Origin: an uncultured Clostridia bacterium | GTDB taxonomy: Bacteria > Bacillota > Clostridia > Acetivibrionales > CALMWN01 | Length of the DNA: 5,454 nucleotides | Assembly: GCA_937873555.1 (NCBI GenBank) | Contig: CALMWN010000134.1 | Span: 1 to 5,454 of the forward strand | Direction of reading: 5' to 3' | In this document: positions 5,253 through 5,454 of the stretch, piece by piece | Numbering within the stretch: the first letter of the stretch is position 1 | How the letters are laid out: the number at the start of each line of letters is the position of its first letter | Translations under genes and position numbers: made by a program | Notes under the pieces: model-generated | Told to the model about the DNA's origin: nothing | The model's database searches: none | What the model saw: the letters and a program-made list of their open reading frames with translations, nothing else

Positions 5253-5454
5253 TTACTTCAGACTTTGCAGGTATCCTGCAATAAACGCAGCCTGCAACGT
5301 CCTGATTTCTTCTTTAAAGTGCACATGATCGCAAAACACATCACTACCGAGAGCCTTTGTAAAAGAGTAAAGGTCTATGCCGGCAATTCCGCTTTCATTC
5401 ATTATAATGTCTGCAGCTGCGTTATATTTTTCAAGATCCCTTGAATACCTTCTG
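5253..5454 (-). CDS. SGNH/GDSL-family hydrolase, C-terminal fragment (cut by window edge)
   Basis: The minus strand is open from the right edge to the TAA at 5255-5253, encoding 66 residues with no start in the window. The fragment contains YNAAADIIM, then DLYSFTKALG, then VFCDHVHFKEE. The D-x-x-H of CDHVH (residues 42-45 of the fragment) matches the catalytic Asp-His block near the C-terminus of SGNH/GDSL esterases and lipases. The preceding tract and the closing helix (IRTLQAAFIAGYL) are also typical. The nucleophile Ser and the Gly and Asn oxyanion blocks would lie upstream, outside the window. Substrate is unknown; in clostridia such proteins often act on acylated carbohydrates, but nothing here proves that. 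It converges on the hemerythrin gene, and no terminator with a U-run is visible on its own strand. Confidence 0.8.
   Translation of the reverse strand, partial: RRYSRDLEKYNAAADIIMNESGIAGIDLYSFTKALGSDVFCDHVHFKEEIRTLQAAFIAGYLQSLK

Noticed and set aside
1..5454. CRISPR arrays, insertion sequences, tRNA or rRNA genes, phage or defence modules
   Set aside because: No regularly spaced repeats, transposase or integrase motifs, tRNA cloverleaf or rRNA segments were seen. The window is made of ordinary housekeeping and stress genes.

Overview
The window looks like a piece of a low-to-moderate GC, anaerobic Firmicutes (Clostridia) chromosome. The basis is AAGGAGG-type ribosome binding sites 7-8 bases from every start, AT-rich spacers, a tRNA-Tyr T-box leader in front of tyrS, and two diiron proteins typical of anaerobes that must handle oxygen or NO (a flavodiiron protein and a bacteriohemerythrin). 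I cannot fix the genus from the sequence alone.

Layout. Positions 1-350 (- strand) hold the N-terminal part of a MoxR-type AAA+ ATPase that runs off the left edge. A strong 57-base hairpin (511-567) separates it from fprA (589-1770, -), a class A flavodiiron protein. A 339-base AT-rich divergent spacer follows, with a candidate promoter for each side, a 10-base palindrome and a leader hairpin. Next is a methyltetrahydrofolate:corrinoid methyltransferase-like gene (2110-2910, +). A short hairpin (2915-2949) lies between it and the convergent tyrS (2982-4208, -). tyrS is preceded by a complete T-box riboswitch (about 4301-4620, -) in which the UAC specifier, the T-box sequence, and competing antiterminator and terminator can all be read. 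A second divergent spacer holds the T-box promoter and a possible hemerythrin promoter overlapped by an imperfect palindrome. The hemerythrin gene (4774-5190, +) ends in a strong terminator. The last 202 bases carry the C-terminal 66 residues of a convergent SGNH/GDSL hydrolase (-).

How the genes relate. Each complete gene appears to be its own transcription unit, with its own leader and a hairpin behind it, so this is a patchwork of single-gene units and not an operon. FprA and hemerythrin both use non-heme diiron sites and fit O2 or NO defence or sensing, but they are 3 kb apart and are not co-transcribed. The methyltransferase belongs to one-carbon (folate/corrinoid) metabolism, and its corrinoid partner is not in the window. 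tyrS is regulated by uncharged tRNA-Tyr.

I found no clear evidence of a previously undescribed system. The points most worth a second look are the orphan methyltransferase with its structured leader, the palindrome over the putative hemerythrin promoter, and the extra hairpin between the T-box terminator and tyrS.
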